Shown piece after piece: positions 34,639-43,369 of a DNA stretch of 64,000 bases. A program made the translations under genes and the position numbers. The number at the start of each line of letters is the position of its first letter. Position 1 is the first letter of the stretch. Below the pieces are notes generated by a model, which was not told where the DNA came from, ran no database searches, and worked only from the letters and a program-made list of their open reading frames with translations. The DNA is from Planctomycetaceae bacterium (GTDB lineage Bacteria; Planctomycetota; Planctomycetia; Gemmatales; Gemmataceae): NCBI GenBank assembly GCA_013823135.1, contig PNLP01000032.1, positions 17,407 through 81,406 of the forward strand, read 5' to 3'.

Positions 34639-36516
34639 TCAGAAGACCGGTCCGGTTCCAGGTCGTTTGATCGGCTTCGGTGGTTTCAGCGGCGGCATGT
34701 CTTCCGGCGTCAGCATGGACTCATCGAGAGGGCTTCGCGAGCCTGTGCCTGGGGGCGATAGGAGATCTTCTTCCGCGAGCGGTTCACCTTCCAGCAACAT
34801 CGATTCGTCGAGCGGGCTGCGTGGAACGCCAGGAGTTCGGCCAAGTGGTTCCTCATCGCGATGTGGTTTTCGCGGCGTTATCAGCGATTCATCGAGCGGT
34901 GATCTTCGTGGAGCGATCAGCGAATCGTCCAGTGGATTGCTCGAACCGGGTGGCCCAAGCAGGTCGTCGCTCGCGTAGTCGTCCGTTGGTTGCAGCATCG
35001 ACTCGTCGAGGGGGTTGGAGGACATGGGCCGCGGGACTGGTGCAGGTGGCACCCCCCCGCCGGTGTGGCGAGAACCCAGTCCTGGTGCTCGCGGCCTGCT
35101 CCCCGGCTTCAACCCTGGTCGCGGTCCTGGCGTCGGATTCAGCACATCCGCCGACCCACCGTTAGCCCATGCGAGCACACGGCGAGCAACATCAGCCGCC
35201 AGCTTACTTTGCGGTTGCACCCCGCTCGCCGGAAGCCCAAGGTCCATCTTGAGGATGTTTTGTAGAACCCCCGCGACGTTCAACGCGAGCTCGCGGTTCG
35301 GCTGCCGGGCCAAACCACGGAGCACGTCCACGCCGTCGGGATCGTTGGGGTTCAAGCGAAGCATCAACTCTGCTGCGAACAGCCGGATTGGGGCAGGTTG
35401 GTTGAGGTTCGTGAGTCGATCCAGAAGGTCCGGCGTGAGCATGTGGTGATCCCGCAACAATCCTGCGAGTTCGACTCGTAAGGCTGGCGGGGTTTCGTTG
35501 CTGAGCATCATTGTCGCGATTTCGTTCGCGAGTTCCGGCTTCTCGGCGTTGAGCAGGTCGCCGTGGAAGTGCTCGATGACAGTTTGAATGGATCGATGCG
35601 CGAGAGGGGGGTGTTCCGACGACCACGTGATGAGGTCCGCGATGGCCGCAGCCGGTAGGCGGCCGGCCGTGGTGAACATTGGGCCATCTTTCGCGAATCG
35701 CTGGTCGGCGAGCGTTTCCTTCACGGTCTCGCGGGCGAACGGCCAGCGAGACTCGGCATTCCACATCAGAGCTTCGGCTGCCGCTATCCGAACCTCAGGA
35801 GCCGCATCGCGGAGGAAGCAGGCGAGTTCTCCGATGAGTTCGGCGGTATCAACCCCCGCCAGGGCGTACACTGCCGCTGCGCGAACGGCAGGCTCTGTGC
35901 TCTTGTGAGCGTGGCGGACCACCATCTCGGCCTCGCCTGGTCGCCAGTGCGCGTGGTGCTCCAGAGAGCCAAGTGCAGCAATCTGAACCTCGACGCGACC
36001 GTTGGACAGCAGTGCCAGAGCAGGGGAGGGTTCTGTTAGCATGGCGTTGCGAAGCGATACTACCTCGGGAATCACCCGGCATTCGGAGAGCTCGGTCGGC
36101 CATGCACGCCGGTTCGCGATCCGTCGGCTCCATTTGTTCGCCCGGCGAAGCGGTTCGGCTCCTGTGCGAATCAAGTCGTGGTGAGCGTAGATCCCCACTC
36201 CGGTCAGGAGCAATAAGCCCTGAGCGATGTAAGGCACCCAATCGGTCGAACTCTGGAGGGGAACCAAGGCAGTGGCGAACGCGATGAGGTACAGCATCAC
36301 CACAGTTACGCTGACGGGTGGCCGCCAGACTGGGTGGGCCTTACGGAACAAGAGTAGTAAGAGAACCTGAACGCCGGTGCCGATTGTGACCGCGGGCGAA
36401 CCCGTGCGATACGCGAGGCCGCCGAGCACCAAGGCTGGCAGGAGTAGGAGTGCGTAGCTCAATGTGTGGGCCAGAACCCCGAGGTTCTGCGGTCGTGAAC
36501 GAGTTAGCGAGCGCAT
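34639..36516 (-). CDS. Membrane-anchored HEAT-repeat protein with PLDES-repeat tail
   Basis: The 625-residue protein has about four hydrophobic segments in the first 135 residues (TLSYALLLLPALVLGGLAY, TIGTGVQVLLLLLF, VTVVMLYLIAFATALV, IAQGLLLLTGVGIYA). A helical HEAT-like domain covers about 160-440 (VEVQIAALGSLEHHAH, EPAVRAAAVYALAGVD, PEVRIAAAEALMWNA). The C-terminal ~140 residues are Pro/Gly-rich and carry five short repeats: NPLDESML, NPLDDSLI, SPLDESLI, SPLDESML, SPLDESML. They may be docking or linear motifs. The ATG at 36516 is chosen because of AGGTGA upstream; a longer start at 36579 adds 21 residues. Function is unknown; HEAT scaffolds usually bind proteins. Confidence 0.75.
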   Translation of the reverse strand: MRSLTRSRPQNLGVLAHTLSYALLLLPALVLGGLAYRTGSPAVTIGTGVQVLLLLLFRKAHPVWRPPVSVTVVMLYLIAFATALVPLQSSTDWVPYIAQGLLLLTGVGIYAHHDLIRTGAEPLRRANKWSRRIANRRAWPTELSECRVIPEVVSLRNAMLTEPSPALALLSNGRVEVQIAALGSLEHHAHWRPGEAEMVVRHAHKSTEPAVRAAAVYALAGVDTAELIGELACFLRDAAPEVRIAAAEALMWNAESRWPFARETVKETLADQRFAKDGPMFTTAGRLPAAAIADLITWSSEHPPLAHRSIQTVIEHFHGDLLNAEKPELANEIATMMLSNETPPALRVELAGLLRDHHMLTPDLLDRLTNLNQPAPIRLFAAELMLRLNPNDPDGVDVLRGLARQPNRELALNVAGVLQNILKMDLGLPASGVQPQSKLAADVARRVLAWANGGSADVLNPTPGPRPGLKPGSRPRAPGLGSRHTGGGVPPAPVPRPMSSNPLDESMLQPTDDYASDDLLGPPGSSNPLDDSLIAPRRSPLDESLITPRKPHRDEEPLGRTPGVPRSPLDESMLLEGEPLAEEDLLSPPGTGSRSPLDESMLTPEDMPPLKPPKPIKRPGTGPVF

Positions 36517-36688
36517 GTTCACCTGCCCATTTCGATTCACTCCGGCAGGAAGCCGGGAGAATCCGCACGCTGGAAGCACTCCGTGGGCGGAGCTTCCGTA
36601 ACTGCGGTATCTTAACTGTAACGGAGGTTTCGACCTGGGTCAAACCAGCCAGCGAAGAAGAGGAAGAAGAGTCGCCACGGAGGAACCG

Positions 36689-37837
36689 ATGCCCTCGATA
36701 ACTCGCTCGGTCGTTCGCCGACGGAACTGGCGCTGGTCGCCAGGGAACGAGCACACCCCGCGTGGCTGGGTCTGCTTCCCTGGGCCTGGCACGGCAGTCG
36801 CCGAGTTCGAGTTCTTCGATGACGCCGAGGCTGATTGGGGCAAACGCGAATCCGCCGTGCGCCTGAAGATGAATCCGTTCGAATGCGGCCCGCTCCCGAT
36901 GGTGTCGAGCCTGCCCGACACAATCCTCCGCGACTTCCTGATGGACACCGGGATCGAACCACCCGCAGCGGGTATCGAGTGGGATGCGTGGTGGACCGCC
37001 AACCGCGAACAACTCTCCGATGAGCAGCGAGCTCGCGTGTGGCAAGCGGTCGACAAGGTGCGATTCTTCGAAATCACCGAGGAGGCAATCGGTCCGGAGG
37101 TTCACGTTGTTGTGGATGTGACCTGGGAGGAGCGTGTGGGCATCTACGTAGCAGACTGGGATGGCGGCGAGGTGATTCGCGTCTGCCGCCATTCGCAACG
37201 AGCGGGCGAGATTTCCCGCGGTCGGTCGCAACAATCGCGGATCGCCGTCGCAGGAAGGCGAGGCGTGGACGGCCCACCGTTTGCCAATTGCAGGCCGTGC
37301 AACGTCCCCGACCCGTTCACCCCGGGCTCGACGCGACTGTTGAGGCTCCCGCAGGTTCCGTTCAACGAAGTGCTGACGATTCCTTTCGACGAGACTCGCG
37401 ATAGTGGCCCCGTCAGTCAGGACGATCGGATAACTGTCGTGATTCGGCGTGACTACGCATCCGGTCCGTTGGGCTTCAGAATTTCCGAGACGGATTACGT
37501 ATCCGCTGGCGTCCCGGTGAAAGCGTTCGCCGACTGGGACTTGGCCAGAGACCACGCGAAGGAACTCGAACGCACCGCGCGTTCGTGGTTCAACCCGTTC
37601 CTCATCGCATCTGACCCGAGAGAGTTGGGAGGATGGTCCCCGGAATCCGTTCGCGAATCGTTGATCCAAGAGTGTCGCGGTTATGGAATACCACTACCTG
37701 CTCCCGACTGCAACCACGCGGAGTGGTGGTTGAACCATGTCTCCCCGCTTCCCGCTGAGTTTCGCTCGCTTCTCTATTGGGCGGTTTTCGACGAAGTGAA
37801 CTTCTACACCGTGATGCGGGTCGAGTTCGAGGGATGA
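36689..37837 (+). CDS. Unknown protein with an internal duplication
   Basis: I do not recognise a family. The 382-residue product is Trp-rich. Two segments resemble each other: about 82-135 (GIEPPAAGIEWDAWW, ARVWQAVDKVRFFEI) and about 325-380 (GYGIPLPAPDCNHAEWWL, SLLYWAVFDEVNFYTV). Each has the pattern small-loop / E-W-W / helix / W-A-V-x-x-V-x-F, so the protein likely arose by duplication of a ~50-residue unit around a central beta-rich part. There is no signal peptide. Upstream is the divergent HEAT gene; downstream is a palindrome, then the DUF3299 gene on the other strand. Confidence 0.6.
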   Translation: MPSITRSVVRRRNWRWSPGNEHTPRGWVCFPGPGTAVAEFEFFDDAEADWGKRESAVRLKMNPFECGPLPMVSSLPDTILRDFLMDTGIEPPAAGIEWDAWWTANREQLSDEQRARVWQAVDKVRFFEITEEAIGPEVHVVVDVTWEERVGIYVADWDGGEVIRVCRHSQRAGEISRGRSQQSRIAVAGRRGVDGPPFANCRPCNVPDPFTPGSTRLLRLPQVPFNEVLTIPFDETRDSGPVSQDDRITVVIRRDYASGPLGFRISETDYVSAGVPVKAFADWDLARDHAKELERTARSWFNPFLIASDPRELGGWSPESVRESLIQECRGYGIPLPAPDCNHAEWWLNHVSPLPAEFRSLLYWAVFDEVNFYTVMRVEFEG

Positions 37838-37846
37838 ACTTCTGCG

Positions 37847-37916
37847 TGGCGAGCCGTGCCAGTCATGGCACGGGTTTGAGGCGAAACACCCGTGCCATGA
37901 CTGGCACGGCTCGCCA
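37847..37916. repeat. Perfect 29-bp palindrome (family C, copy 1)
   Basis: Arms 37847-37875 and 37888-37916 are exact reverse complements with a 12-base loop; the arm contains GGCGAGCCGTGCCAGTCATG. A near-identical copy is at 56776-56845. It lies between convergent genes. Confidence 0.93.
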
Positions 37917-37921
37917 AAGCA

Positions 37922-39277
37922 TCAATCCGCTTCACCAACTCTCGCGTCCGTGAGCGAGAACAGATACGACTCGGGGTCGGTGCGGTTGAGTGTCAGTGTG
38001 CCGGTCACCTTGATCAACCCCTTCTTGAAGTCGGACGCCTTGCCCGCTTTCAGTTCGACGCTCACGAGCCCGGTCGGCTCGGGCGTCTCGCAGAACCAGC
38101 ACCCCACCGGATATTCCAGCAGCATGAAGCTCGTGACCGCGAGTTCGTCGCGCAGCGGTTGCATGAAGCCGTTGAGCGTGACCGTTTTGCCGTCGAGTTG
38201 TTCCAGATACTTCAGGAACATCGGGCGGCCCTTGGCGTCGGTGGCGGTCGCAGTCAGCACGGGCCACGGCAACACGTTCACGGCGTCGGCCTTGATCGCG
38301 GGGAGCGCCGATTCATCGAACGCCTTCACCAGCGGCCGTGGCGATTTCGTCTTGAGAGTGCTCTTGTGCTGCTCGTGGTCAGGCTTCTTTGCGGCTTCGT
38401 CTACCGCGGCACGGTAAAGCTGCCGGTGCTTGCGGACGTCCGGTGCGCCGAGTGCGAACTCGGTCACGCAGCCGTCGAGGATCGCGGCCGCGGTACGCAC
38501 GTCGCCGTGGGCGTTCGCCAGTTCACCGAGTTGCCACAGGAGCCGACCGTCAGCGGGAAGCCAGAGCGCGAGTTGCTGCGCCACAGCGACAGCGTTCTCC
38601 GGCAACTTCTTGAACTCAGTGGCCGCGAGCATGCCCGGCTCGCCAGTGAACCGCACGCCGAACAGATCATCGACCGCGGTGGGCGTGTTCGCGGCACGGC
38701 CTTCTTTGAGGCGAAGTCGCACGAGTTTCAGGTGCCACTTCTCGGCGTCGCGAGCCTTCTGAGGGGCGAGTCGCACCGCTTCTTCCAACTGATCCGCAGC
38801 ACGTTCCAGATCGCCCGCCATCTGGAACGCTGTGCCGAGATTCGCAGCGAGCCGGAAGTGTTCCGGGTTCTTGCGGGCGGCTGGCGACAGCACCGCAATC
38901 GCAGCGTCGATCTTTCCGAGTCGCACGAACAGAGCTCCGAGATCGGCAGTTTCATGGGGCGTGAGTGCCCGCGTCTTCTTCAGCTTTTCGAGGCGCTCGG
39001 CTGCGGTCAGGTAATCGTCGCGGAGTGGGGATGGCGGTAGGTTGCCGGGGCGGTCGATGGCCGCCGTGCGCAGCGAGCGATGATCGACGAGGAACCCACT
39101 GAGCCGGCTGGGGAGCTCGGCGAACTGCTCCCCCGAGTAGTAGAGCCCAGCGTGTGCGGGCGGTGGGAAAACCAAGACGAGAAGCAGAGAGACGATGGTG
39201 TTTGTTAAGCGGTGCGGCCAACGGCCGCACAAACCGTTGACCCCGCTGGGGTAAACGCTAAACAGGGTTGCGTTCAT
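37922..39277 (-). CDS. Exported TPR protein with C-terminal DUF3299 domain
   Basis: The 451-residue protein has an N-terminal hydrophobic signal (VSLLLVLVFPPPAHA|GLYY). A TPR-like helical array covers about 85-300 (ALFVRLGKIDAAIAVLSPAA, LGTAFQMAGDLERAADQLEE). A C-terminal DUF3299 domain (about 350-451) reads DGKTVTLNGFMQPLRDE, FMLLEYPVGCWFCETPEPTG and GTLTLNRTDPESYLFSL; the GCWFCETP Cys pair is a family hallmark. DUF3299 is linked in other bacteria to envelope or lipoprotein functions, with unclear chemistry. The ATG at 39277 overlaps the stop of the upstream DUF4261 gene (ATGA), so translation is coupled; the longer frame upstream has no plausible sequence. Confidence 0.83.
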   Translation of the reverse strand: MNATLFSVYPSGVNGLCGRWPHRLTNTIVSLLLVLVFPPPAHAGLYYSGEQFAELPSRLSGFLVDHRSLRTAAIDRPGNLPPSPLRDDYLTAAERLEKLKKTRALTPHETADLGALFVRLGKIDAAIAVLSPAARKNPEHFRLAANLGTAFQMAGDLERAADQLEEAVRLAPQKARDAEKWHLKLVRLRLKEGRAANTPTAVDDLFGVRFTGEPGMLAATEFKKLPENAVAVAQQLALWLPADGRLLWQLGELANAHGDVRTAAAILDGCVTEFALGAPDVRKHRQLYRAAVDEAAKKPDHEQHKSTLKTKSPRPLVKAFDESALPAIKADAVNVLPWPVLTATATDAKGRPMFLKYLEQLDGKTVTLNGFMQPLRDELAVTSFMLLEYPVGCWFCETPEPTGLVSVELKAGKASDFKKGLIKVTGTLTLNRTDPESYLFSLTDARVGEAD

Positions 39278-40173
39278 GTCGTGGCCTCTGCTTCCGTGGT
39301 TCGCTCCAGCACGAGCATCGTTCCTTCGCTCTCGAGGAACCACTCGTCCTGAGTTCGCACGCGAACGTGGAGGTACATTCCTTCGCCCAGTGCGATCGTG
39401 TCGCCCGGCTGGAACGACTTCCCCTTTTCCCGCAAGTGCGCGAGTATGTTGGCGAACAGGCTGAACGTCGCGCCGCCCTGATTGTGCGCGTCGGCGTGGA
39501 TTGCAAGATTGGGGAGTTGCAACGCCTCGCACCCGTAAGTGCGCATCCAGACGCCAGGCTCGCCGTCGAGCTCGATCTTGACGAACCCCGCGTACAGCAA
39601 CGGAATCGGGAACTTGCGGAGTGACCCAATCGTGTCGCGATTGTCTTCCTCGTGAGGAAGCAACGCCAGCGCGGGCATCGACGAGTGGCCGAGTTCGTTC
39701 AGCACCACGAGCCCGCCGAAGTGGGTCAGACCCGCAGCAGTGGCTGCCAATGCGACGTGCTGTTCGAGCGAGTCGGTTTCGTATCCGGCGTAGAAGAGGA
39801 GGGCGTGAGCCTTGTGCTGGTAGGCTTCCTGCTTCAACTGCGGGTCGTAGTGTGCCGGTTGCACACAGTTCACGACAGCTTCGGTTGGCATCGCCGTGTT
39901 GAACACGACCACTTTCACAACATGCCGCCCCCAGCCGATGAGACCGAGCGTATTCGCCCCTTCCCTGACGAACTCGGCTGTGACGCCCGCGAAATCCGTG
40001 TGGTAATCGCGAAGTATGTGCGCCAGTGCGTCGGGATTGATGTCAGGAACGTCCGAGAACAGTATCGCGAACGCTGGCGGTTTGGCGAGGCGGTTATTCG
40101 CCACCGGAGGTTCACCCAGTTTCGGCGTGCCCTTCCCGAAAAACCGATCCTTGAGATCCATTCGCTTCCCCAT
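39274..40173 (-). CDS. DUF4261 domain protein
   Basis: The 299-residue protein reads AFAILFSDVPDINPDALAHI, VKVVVFNTAMPTEAVVNCVQ, ALLFYAGYETDSLEQHVAL, GLTHFGGLVVLNELGHSSMP. This matches the DUF4261 pattern (an uncharacterised fold in which residues such as FYxG and GGxxVxNE recur). No signal or TM segment is present. The start is uncertain: ATG at 40173 or the ATG four codons later, with no strong ribosome site at either. Its stop overlaps the start of the DUF3299 gene, so the pair forms a small operon. Confidence 0.72.
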   Translation of the reverse strand: MGKRMDLKDRFFGKGTPKLGEPPVANNRLAKPPAFAILFSDVPDINPDALAHILRDYHTDFAGVTAEFVREGANTLGLIGWGRHVVKVVVFNTAMPTEAVVNCVQPAHYDPQLKQEAYQHKAHALLFYAGYETDSLEQHVALAATAAGLTHFGGLVVLNELGHSSMPALALLPHEEDNRDTIGSLRKFPIPLLYAGFVKIELDGEPGVWMRTYGCEALQLPNLAIHADAHNQGGATFSLFANILAHLREKGKSFQPGDTIALGEGMYLHVRVRTQDEWFLESEGTMLVLERTTEAEATT

Positions 40174-40310
40174 ACTCGAGCGCCGCCTCATTGGGGCGAT
40201 CGCCAAAACCCTTGCGTTTTCCGTTTCGCCATTCGGCATTGCTTGGTTTATCATACACTTCGCGCGAATCGCGCTCCCACTTGCACGCAATCTCGAAAGG
40301 TTTTGTCCCC

Positions 40311-41720
40311 ATGTTGAATCGCGGAAATCTCTCTCGCCGAGGATTTATGTCCCGGTCAGTCGCCGCCCTCACGGCTGCTGGCCTTCCGGCGTGGTACGCC
40401 GAGGAAATGTTCGCCAACGCTGTTCGTGCCGAAGAAAAGAACAAGACCACCGGTGCCAGCGAGAAGCTCAACGTCGGCGTTATCGGTGTCGGCCCTGGGC
40501 CCCGCCGTTCGAACGCCCTTTATGGCGAAGCCAAGAAGTTCGCGCAGGTGAACTTCAACGGCGTCTGCGATGTCGATACGCGGCACGTCGATCACGCCGT
40601 CAAGCAGTACAAGAACGATAAGTTCGATGTCAAGGGCCACAAAGACTTCCGCGAACTCATCGGCCGCAAGGATGTGGACGCTGTCATCGTCGCCACGCCA
40701 GACCACTGGCACGCGATCATCGCCATCGCCGCTTTGAAGGCTGGCAAGGACGTGTACTGCGAGAAGCCGCTGACGCTGACCGTCGAGGAAGCCCTCGCGC
40801 TCAAGCAGGCCGTCAAGGATACCAAGCGAGTGCTCCAGACCGGCAGCCAGCAGCGCACCGAGATGGGCGGCAAGTTCCGCCTCGCGACCGAACTGGTTCG
40901 CTCGGGCCGCATCGGAAAGATTCAGAAGATCGAAGCTCGCGTCGGTGGCAACCCTGTGAGCGGTTCCATCAAGGAAGTGGAAGCTCCGAAGGAACTCGAC
41001 TGGGATATGTGGCTCGGGCCGACCGCGAAGGTTCCGTACCGCTACGAAAACGACGGCAAGACGAACTGTCACTACCAGTTCCGTTGGTTCTACGAGTACA
41101 GCGGCGGTAAGATGACCGACTGGGGCGCTCACCACATCGACATCGCACAGTGGATGCTGGGCGCGGATGGCACCGGCCCTGTCGCGGTTGAGCACGTCGA
41201 ATCCACCAAACCTCACGAGGGTATCGACGGCTTCAACTGCCACCCGACGTTCAAGGTTCTCTACACTTACGCAGGTGGCGAGAAACTCGAAGTCAGCCAC
41301 GGCGCGGGCAGCGTTGCCAAGGGCCTCGTGGACGTCAAGGGCGAAGCCCGCAAGGGTGACCTCGGTGCCGGCGAGAACGGCGTTCTCGCCACCGGCGACA
41401 AGGGCCAGATCTTCGTGAGCCGTGGCTTGCTGCTGGCTTCCGACAAGTCGATCTTCGAGCCGCTGAAGGAAGATCCGAAGCTCTACCCGACGCGCCCGAC
41501 CAACCACATGGGCAACTTCCTCGATTGTGTGAAGACCCGCGAAACGCCGATCTGCGGCGTCGAGGTGGGTGCAGGCTCCGTGATCGTTTGCCACATCGGC
41601 ACGATCGCCCTGCGAACCGGGAAGAAGCTCAAGTGGGATCCGAAGACCTCGACGTTCGACGACGCCGAAGCGAACAAGATGTTGAGCCGTGAACGCCGCG
41701 GTGGCTGGAAGCTGGCGTGA
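40311..41720 (+). CDS. Tat-exported Gfo/Idh/MocA-family oxidoreductase (second copy)
   Basis: The 469-residue protein has a Tat signal (NLSRRGFMSRSVAALTAAGL). The Rossmann domain has VGVIGVGPGPRRSNAL, FNGVCDVDTRH, and the catalytic region VIVATPDHWHAIIAIAALKA followed by GKDVYCEKPLTLTVEEA with the EKP lysine. The C-terminal domain has FRWFYEYSGGKMTDWGAHHI and ends NKMLSRERRGGWKLA. It is clearly a paralogue of 10828-12174 but not a recent duplicate. The ATG at 40311 is preceded by AAAGG; the longer frame upstream is not convincing. Downstream is a convergent DUF1501 gene, a common partnership in planctomycetes. Confidence 0.9.
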   Translation: MLNRGNLSRRGFMSRSVAALTAAGLPAWYAEEMFANAVRAEEKNKTTGASEKLNVGVIGVGPGPRRSNALYGEAKKFAQVNFNGVCDVDTRHVDHAVKQYKNDKFDVKGHKDFRELIGRKDVDAVIVATPDHWHAIIAIAALKAGKDVYCEKPLTLTVEEALALKQAVKDTKRVLQTGSQQRTEMGGKFRLATELVRSGRIGKIQKIEARVGGNPVSGSIKEVEAPKELDWDMWLGPTAKVPYRYENDGKTNCHYQFRWFYEYSGGKMTDWGAHHIDIAQWMLGADGTGPVAVEHVESTKPHEGIDGFNCHPTFKVLYTYAGGEKLEVSHGAGSVAKGLVDVKGEARKGDLGAGENGVLATGDKGQIFVSRGLLLASDKSIFEPLKEDPKLYPTRPTNHMGNFLDCVKTRETPICGVEVGAGSVIVCHIGTIALRTGKKLKWDPKTSTFDDAEANKMLSRERRGGWKLA

Positions 41721-41735
41721 TGTGATCGTGACGTT

Positions 41736-41800
41736 TAGCGGCCGCTCCCCATCGGGGCGGCCCGCGACACCGTATCGCCGCCCCGTTGGGGCGGCCGCTA
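41736..41800. repeat. Family D palindrome, copy 1
   Basis: TAGCGGCCGCTCCCCATCGG at 41736 is mirrored by CCGCCCCGTTGGGGCGGCCG ending at 41798 with a few mismatches. A closer-matched copy is at 43305-43364. It lies between convergent genes. Confidence 0.8.
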
Positions 41801-41808
41801 CACCCGAT

Positions 41809-43278
41809 TCAAATCAACTGCTTGATCGGCTCAGCCCCCTCGACGCCGACCAATTTCTGATCCAACCCACCGTAGAAGTAGCTGAGTTTATTGGGGTCGA
41901 GGCCCATCTGTTGCAGCACGGTCGCGTGCAGATTCTTGACGTGGAAGCGATCCTCCACCGCGAAGTTCCCCAACTCGTCCGTCTTCCCCACGCTGATCCC
42001 GCCCTTGATGCCGCCACCGGCGCACCACGAGGTGAAGCCGTAGGCGTTGTGGTCGCGGCCCGTCCCCTGTGCGTATTCCGCCGTGGGCTGGCGACCGAAC
42101 TCGCCGCTCCAGATCACGATGGTGCTGTCGAGCAGTCCCTTCCGCTTCAGGTCCTTCAGCAACCCCGCGATCGGCTTGTCGGTGTTCCCCGCGTGCAGGC
42201 TGTGGTTCTTCACGAGGTCGCCGTGGGCATCCCAGTTGTGGTCGTTGTGGTTGCCGCCGCTGTAGATCTGGATAAACCGCACGCCACGTTCCACGAGTCG
42301 CCGGGCGAGCAGGCACTTCCGGCCGAAGTCGTCCGTTTGCTTCTCGCCGATGCCGTACAGGGCCTTGGTCTCCGCGGTCTCCATCGAGAAGTCCACCGCT
42401 TCCGGGGCGTGCTGCTGCATCTTGAACGCGAGTTCGTAGCTGGCGATGCGTGCCATCAGTTCGCTGTTGTCGGCACGCGAGGCCATGTGCTCCTCGTTCT
42501 TCTCCTTGAGCCGGTCGAGGAGCGTTCGCTGCTGTTCGCGTGTCGTGCCTTCGGGCAACGCGAGGTCGTGGATTGGTGTCTTGTCGGCCCGCAGTTGCAC
42601 GCCCTGGTACGCGGCCGGCATGTAGCCACTTGACCAGTTCTTCGGCCCGTTGATCGGCCCGCCGCTGTTGTCGAGCATCACGCAGAAGCCCGGCAGGTTC
42701 TCGTTCTCGCTGCCCAGTCCGTAGGTCACCCACGAGCCAAGGCATGGACTACCCGAGAGCAATCGCCCACTGTTCATCATGAGGAGGCCCGAGCCGTGGA
42801 TCGGCGACTCGGCGTACATGCTGTGCAGGAAGGCGATGTCATCGACGCACTCGCCGACGTTGGGGAACAGATCGGAGATTCGCTTGCCGCACTTGCCGTA
42901 GTTCTTGAAGGCGAACTTCGGCCCGACGACGCGACCCTTGTTCTTGTGCCCGCCACGGCCGAACGTCTTCACGTCGATCGTCTTGCCGTCGAGTTTGGCA
43001 AGCTCGGGTTTCTCGTCGAAGGTATCGACCTGGCTCGGCCCGCCGTACATGAACAGGAAGATGACGGCCTTGGCCTTCGCCGGGAACATCGGCTTCTTCG
43101 CAGCCATGGGGTTGCTGAACTTCGTCACGGCCTTGGAAGGATCAACGCTTCCGTTGGCGAGTGCCGAGTTGTTCGCGAACAGTCCGCTGAGCCCGAGGGC
43201 ACCGAACCCAGCCCCGGATTCCCAGAGGAACTCGCGGCGAGTGCGACGGCAGAACTGCTTGGCGGTGATATCGTTCAT
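41809..43278 (-). CDS. Tat-exported DUF1501 protein
   Basis: The 489-residue protein has a Tat signal (CRRTRREFLWESGAGFGALG). DUF1501 landmarks in order: AKAVIFLFMYGGPSQVDTFD (about 70), SMYAESPIHGSGLLMMNSGR, GSWVTYGLGSENENLPGFCV, YGIGEKQTDDFGRKCLLARR, IWSGEFGRQPTAEYAQGTGR, DHNAYGFTSWCAGGGIKGG, and an ending GAEPIKQLI. The GGPSQVDTFD and HNDHNWDAHG segments are the metal-site-like sulfatase-superfamily motifs. It follows the PSD1 cytochrome gene (43370-45937) on the same strand, the standard planctomycete pair. The substrate is unknown. Confidence 0.95.
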   Translation of the reverse strand: MNDITAKQFCRRTRREFLWESGAGFGALGLSGLFANNSALANGSVDPSKAVTKFSNPMAAKKPMFPAKAKAVIFLFMYGGPSQVDTFDEKPELAKLDGKTIDVKTFGRGGHKNKGRVVGPKFAFKNYGKCGKRISDLFPNVGECVDDIAFLHSMYAESPIHGSGLLMMNSGRLLSGSPCLGSWVTYGLGSENENLPGFCVMLDNSGGPINGPKNWSSGYMPAAYQGVQLRADKTPIHDLALPEGTTREQQRTLLDRLKEKNEEHMASRADNSELMARIASYELAFKMQQHAPEAVDFSMETAETKALYGIGEKQTDDFGRKCLLARRLVERGVRFIQIYSGGNHNDHNWDAHGDLVKNHSLHAGNTDKPIAGLLKDLKRKGLLDSTIVIWSGEFGRQPTAEYAQGTGRDHNAYGFTSWCAGGGIKGGISVGKTDELGNFAVEDRFHVKNLHATVLQQMGLDPNKLSYFYGGLDQKLVGVEGAEPIKQLI

Positions 43279-43304
43279 GGCGGGATCTCAGTTTGTGGTG
43301 GGTT

Positions 43305-43364
43305 TAGCGGCCGCCCCAGCGGGGCGGCGGTTAACAATGCGTCGCCCCGCTGGGGCGGCCACTA
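43305..43364. repeat. Family D palindrome, copy 2
   Basis: Arms 43305-43326 and 43343-43364 are reverse complements over 22 bases with one mismatch (arm TAGCGGCCGCCCCAGCGGGG). It lies in the 91-bp gap between the PSD1 and DUF1501 genes. Confidence 0.88.
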
Positions 43365-43369
43365 ACCAG

